The position numbers were made by a program, and so were the translations under genes. Positions 6,663-8,151 of a stretch of 8,151 bases of DNA are shown here, one piece after another (within the stretch, counting starts at the first letter, position 1; each line of letters begins with the position of its first letter). The stretch is from assembly GCA_049841315.1 (NCBI GenBank), contig JASGDB010000122.1, positions 1-8,151 on the forward strand. The letters run 5' to 3'. The notes under the pieces were generated by a model that worked only from the letters and a program-made list of their open reading frames with translations, searched no databases and was not told the DNA's origin. Origin of the DNA: JASGDB01 sp049841315 (GTDB lineage Bacteria; Bacteroidota; Bacteroidia; Flavobacteriales; Weeksellaceae).

Positions 6663-6829
6663 ATTCTTGTTAAAATTTTTTTTATTTAGAAAAAATTTAT
6701 ACTTTTATTTTTCCGAAAAGGATGAAATAGCACCTGATAATTTTACAATTTCAATTCCGAAAATGTTTTTTATCTTGAAAAACCGCAAGACCTCTTTTTA
6801 TTGACAGCAACGTAATACCATGATTTACC

Positions 6830-7072
6830 TTGAAAACAAGCAAACCTTACCGAAAATTTCTGCCTCAGCAGAAGCAGATTGAAAAACTCGAAAAAACCAA
6901 CGCGAGATTCAAAAGAATTTATTCCGAATACGAAACCATGTCCGAAGAACTTTGGAATCTGGAGAGCTCCGAAGCCGTTCCCGTTACGGATGATTTTCTC
7001 AATTCCATAAAACTTCAGACCTCATATCTGGAAGACGAAATCCACGATTGGCTTCTCGATGATGAAAAATAA
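6830..7072 (+). CDS. Small coiled-coil protein, unknown function, TTG start
   Basis: An 80-residue protein that is very polar and helical. Residues 1-11 are basic (KTSKPYRKF), residues 12-45 are a likely coiled coil rich in Glu, Lys and Gln, and residues 54-80 form an acidic helix ending WLLDDEK. No signal peptide, cysteine or membrane segment, so it should be cytoplasmic. Codon use matches neighbouring genes, and it has the look of a conserved short flavobacterial protein, though I know no function. The frame has no ATG before residue 37; a TGA at 6821-6823 limits it upstream, leaving TTG at 6830 as the natural start. A nearby ATG at 6820 lies in another frame and stops after 20 codons. The 214 bases between it and gtrA are strongly AT-rich and hold the gtrA promoter, but I see no clear promoter for this gene. 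Confidence 0.75.
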   Translation: MKTSKPYRKFLPQQKQIEKLEKTNARFKRIYSEYETMSEELWNLESSEAVPVTDDFLNSIKLQTSYLEDEIHDWLLDDEK

Positions 7073-7096
7073 GAGCCAAGTAAAAAGAGCCAGGTA
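7071..7096. repeat. Short direct repeat at the end of the coiled-coil gene
   Basis: AAGAGCCAAGTA (7071-7082) and AAGAGCCAGGTA (7085-7096) are two copies of a 12-base word with one difference, 14 bases apart. The first copy overlaps the stop codon. Just downstream CCGA (7102-7105) and TCGG (7110-7113) can form a small stem with a 4-base loop. No further gene is seen in 7073-7195. Confidence 0.45.
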
Positions 7097-7195
7097 GCAG
7101 TCCGATGTGTCGGGTGAAATCAATAGCCCTTGCAAAATATATCCAACATTCATTTTAAATTCCTAATTTAGCAATCCAAAATTTTATCTTAAAAT

Positions 7196-8056
7196 ATGAT
7201 TGCTATTGTAGATGGCGGCTCCACGAAATGCGACTGGGTAATCCTTAACCAAAAAGGGGAAATACAGCTCCGTACCGATACGGTAGGCTTTAATCCGAAC
7301 ATTATTGAAGTTTCAGAAATCCCCGGCGAGCTGGAGAGCAATCCGAAACTTTCAGAATTAAGATTCAAAATTTCGCATGTATTTTTCTACGGTTCCGGCT
7401 GCGGAACGAATGAAAATAAGCTGAAAGTGGAAAATGCACTCAGTGTTTTTTTTACCAATGCAAAGTTTGTTATTAAAGAAGACCTTCTGGCAGCTGCATA
7501 TTCCGCCTACAACGGTACTCCCGCGATTGTCTGTATTCTCGGAACAGGCTCCAATTCCTGTTATTTCGACGGCAAGGAAATGAGAACGGAACTTCCTTCT
7601 CTCGGTTTCCTTATTGGTGATGACGGCAGTGGCTGTGCGTTGGGAAAAAAGCTCGTGAAAAATTATTTCATGAAAAAACTTCCCTCCGACCTTCATCAGC
7701 AATTTACCGATACGTATCATCTGGAAATCGATGAGCTGATAAGGAATATGTATCACAATCCCCGTGCTAATGCATATTTGGCGGAATTCAGCAAATTCAT
7801 TCTGGAGCGGAAAGACCACCCGTTTCTTCAGCACATGGTTTTTGAAGAAATGAAAAATTATTTTGATTATCAGGTACTTCCGTATGAGCAGAGCAAAAAC
7901 TGCGAAATCAATTTTATAGGCTCAATCGCTTATTATTATGAAGATGTTTTAAGAGCCGCCGGAGCAGAATTGCACCTGAACATAGGAACTGTCGTACAAA
8001 GACCGATAGAAAGGCTGGTAGAATATCATAAAGAATATATCCTTCCGGAATTATAA
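7196..8056 (+). CDS. BadF/BadG/BcrA/BcrD-type sugar kinase, probable N-acetylglucosamine kinase
   Basis: A 286-residue cytoplasmic protein of the ASKHA (sugar kinase/Hsp70/actin) fold. The phosphate-1 motif is DGGSTKCDW (6-14). GSGCG (66-70) and the ED pair at 95-96 stand where N-acetylglucosamine kinases have substrate contacts and the catalytic aspartate. The phosphate-2 motif is ILGTGSNS (114-121), followed by GDDGSG (141-146). The adenosine-side motif is GSIAYYYEDVL (242-252). This order and length fit the BadF/BadG ATPase family, and within it the N-acetylglucosamine kinase branch, which phosphorylates GlcNAc or related amino sugars from peptidoglycan or chitin using ATP. The exact sugar is inferred. 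The ATG at 7196 places the phosphate-1 loop at the normal N-terminal position. A weak TAATTTAG box (7164-7171) may be its promoter. The last 13 codons are part of a 69-bp tandem duplication. Confidence 0.88.
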   Translation: MIAIVDGGSTKCDWVILNQKGEIQLRTDTVGFNPNIIEVSEIPGELESNPKLSELRFKISHVFFYGSGCGTNENKLKVENALSVFFTNAKFVIKEDLLAAAYSAYNGTPAIVCILGTGSNSCYFDGKEMRTELPSLGFLIGDDGSGCALGKKLVKNYFMKKLPSDLHQQFTDTYHLEIDELIRNMYHNPRANAYLAEFSKFILERKDHPFLQHMVFEEMKNYFDYQVLPYEQSKNCEINFIGSIAYYYEDVLRAAGAELHLNIGTVVQRPIERLVEYHKEYILPEL

Positions 8057-8151
8057 AAGCCCTGAAAGGGGCGGAATCAATATCTGGTGGAATGTCATAA
8101 AGAATATATCCTTCCGGAATTATAAAAGCCCTGAAAGGGGCGGAATCAATA
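8015..8151. repeat. 69-bp tandem duplication of the kinase gene 3' end
   Basis: Bases 8015-8083 are repeated at 8084-8151 with a period of 69. The second copy is cut by the window edge one base short. Of 68 comparable positions only two differ, 8020/8089 and 8025/8094, both A in the first copy and G in the second. The first copy holds the last 13 codons of the kinase gene (274-286), its stop codon and 27 downstream bases. The second encodes the same tail with Tyr replaced by Cys (LVECHKEYILPEL) and the same TAA. Further copies may lie beyond the window. Confidence 0.9.
8055..8072 (-). terminator. Hairpin with minus-strand T-run, present in both repeat copies
   Basis: GCCC (8059-8062) pairs with GGGC (8069-8072) around a 6-base loop; a shifted pairing, CCCT with AGGG, is also possible. 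On the minus strand TTTT (8058-8055) follows at once, so it could end transcripts arriving from the right. The second copy lies at 8124-8141. On the plus strand there is no T-run, so it is a poor terminator for the kinase gene itself. It may instead be a REP-like palindrome. Confidence 0.35.

Noticed and set aside
6660..6715. Replication origin in the AT-rich tract
   Set aside because: There are only A/T runs; I see no cluster of DnaA-box-like words and no origin-linked genes nearby.
7102..7113. Terminator after the small coiled-coil gene
   Set aside because: The stem is only 4 bp and no T-run follows.
8015..8151. CRISPR array
   Set aside because: The two units are directly adjacent at 69 bp with no spacers and include coding sequence, so this is a tandem duplication.

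Overview
The window looks like chromosomal DNA of a Bacteroidota bacterium, most likely Flavobacteriia of the Chryseobacterium type. The signs are AT-rich DNA with long A/T tracts, signal peptides ending in G-Q, a lipoprotein with a VISC lipobox, an outer-membrane protein of the PorV/PorQ family linked to type IX secretion, several boxes matching the Bacteroidota promoter (TTTG, about 19 bases, TAnnTTTG), and no clear Shine-Dalgarno sites. The genus is inferred from remembered protein families and was not tested.

Layout. Bases 1-262 hold no intact gene: they carry two overlapping hairpins, a start-less open frame on the minus strand and an imperfect palindrome, and look like interspersed-repeat or decayed DNA. 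A small cysteine-containing lipoprotein gene (263-745, minus) is divergent from a 709-residue PIF1/RecD-like helicase with a C-terminal helix-turn-helix (835-2964, plus). Next comes a tight two-gene unit: an EamA-type (DMT) membrane transporter (3092-3979) abutting a PorV2-like outer-membrane protein (3980-5062). A repeat-rich spacer leads to a secreted two-part protein of unknown function (5267-6076). It converges on a GtrA-family membrane protein (minus, 6154-6615) across a hairpin. Divergent from gtrA is an 80-residue coiled-coil protein that seems to start at TTG (6830-7072). The last gene is a BadF/BadG-type sugar kinase resembling N-acetylglucosamine kinase (7196-8056). Its last 13 codons, stop codon and downstream hairpin are duplicated as a 69-bp tandem repeat that runs off the window.

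The genes do not form one pathway. This is mostly housekeeping and cell-envelope content: DNA unwinding, metabolite export or import, outer-membrane and secreted proteins, polyprenyl-linked or glycan membrane chemistry, and amino-sugar phosphorylation. I see no CRISPR array, transposase, tRNA, rRNA, phage gene or defence cassette, and no convincing new multi-gene system. The points most worth a second look are the tandem duplication at the right edge, the promoter boxes lying only 4-8 bases before two start codons, the TTG-started small gene, and the repeat-like DNA in the spacers.
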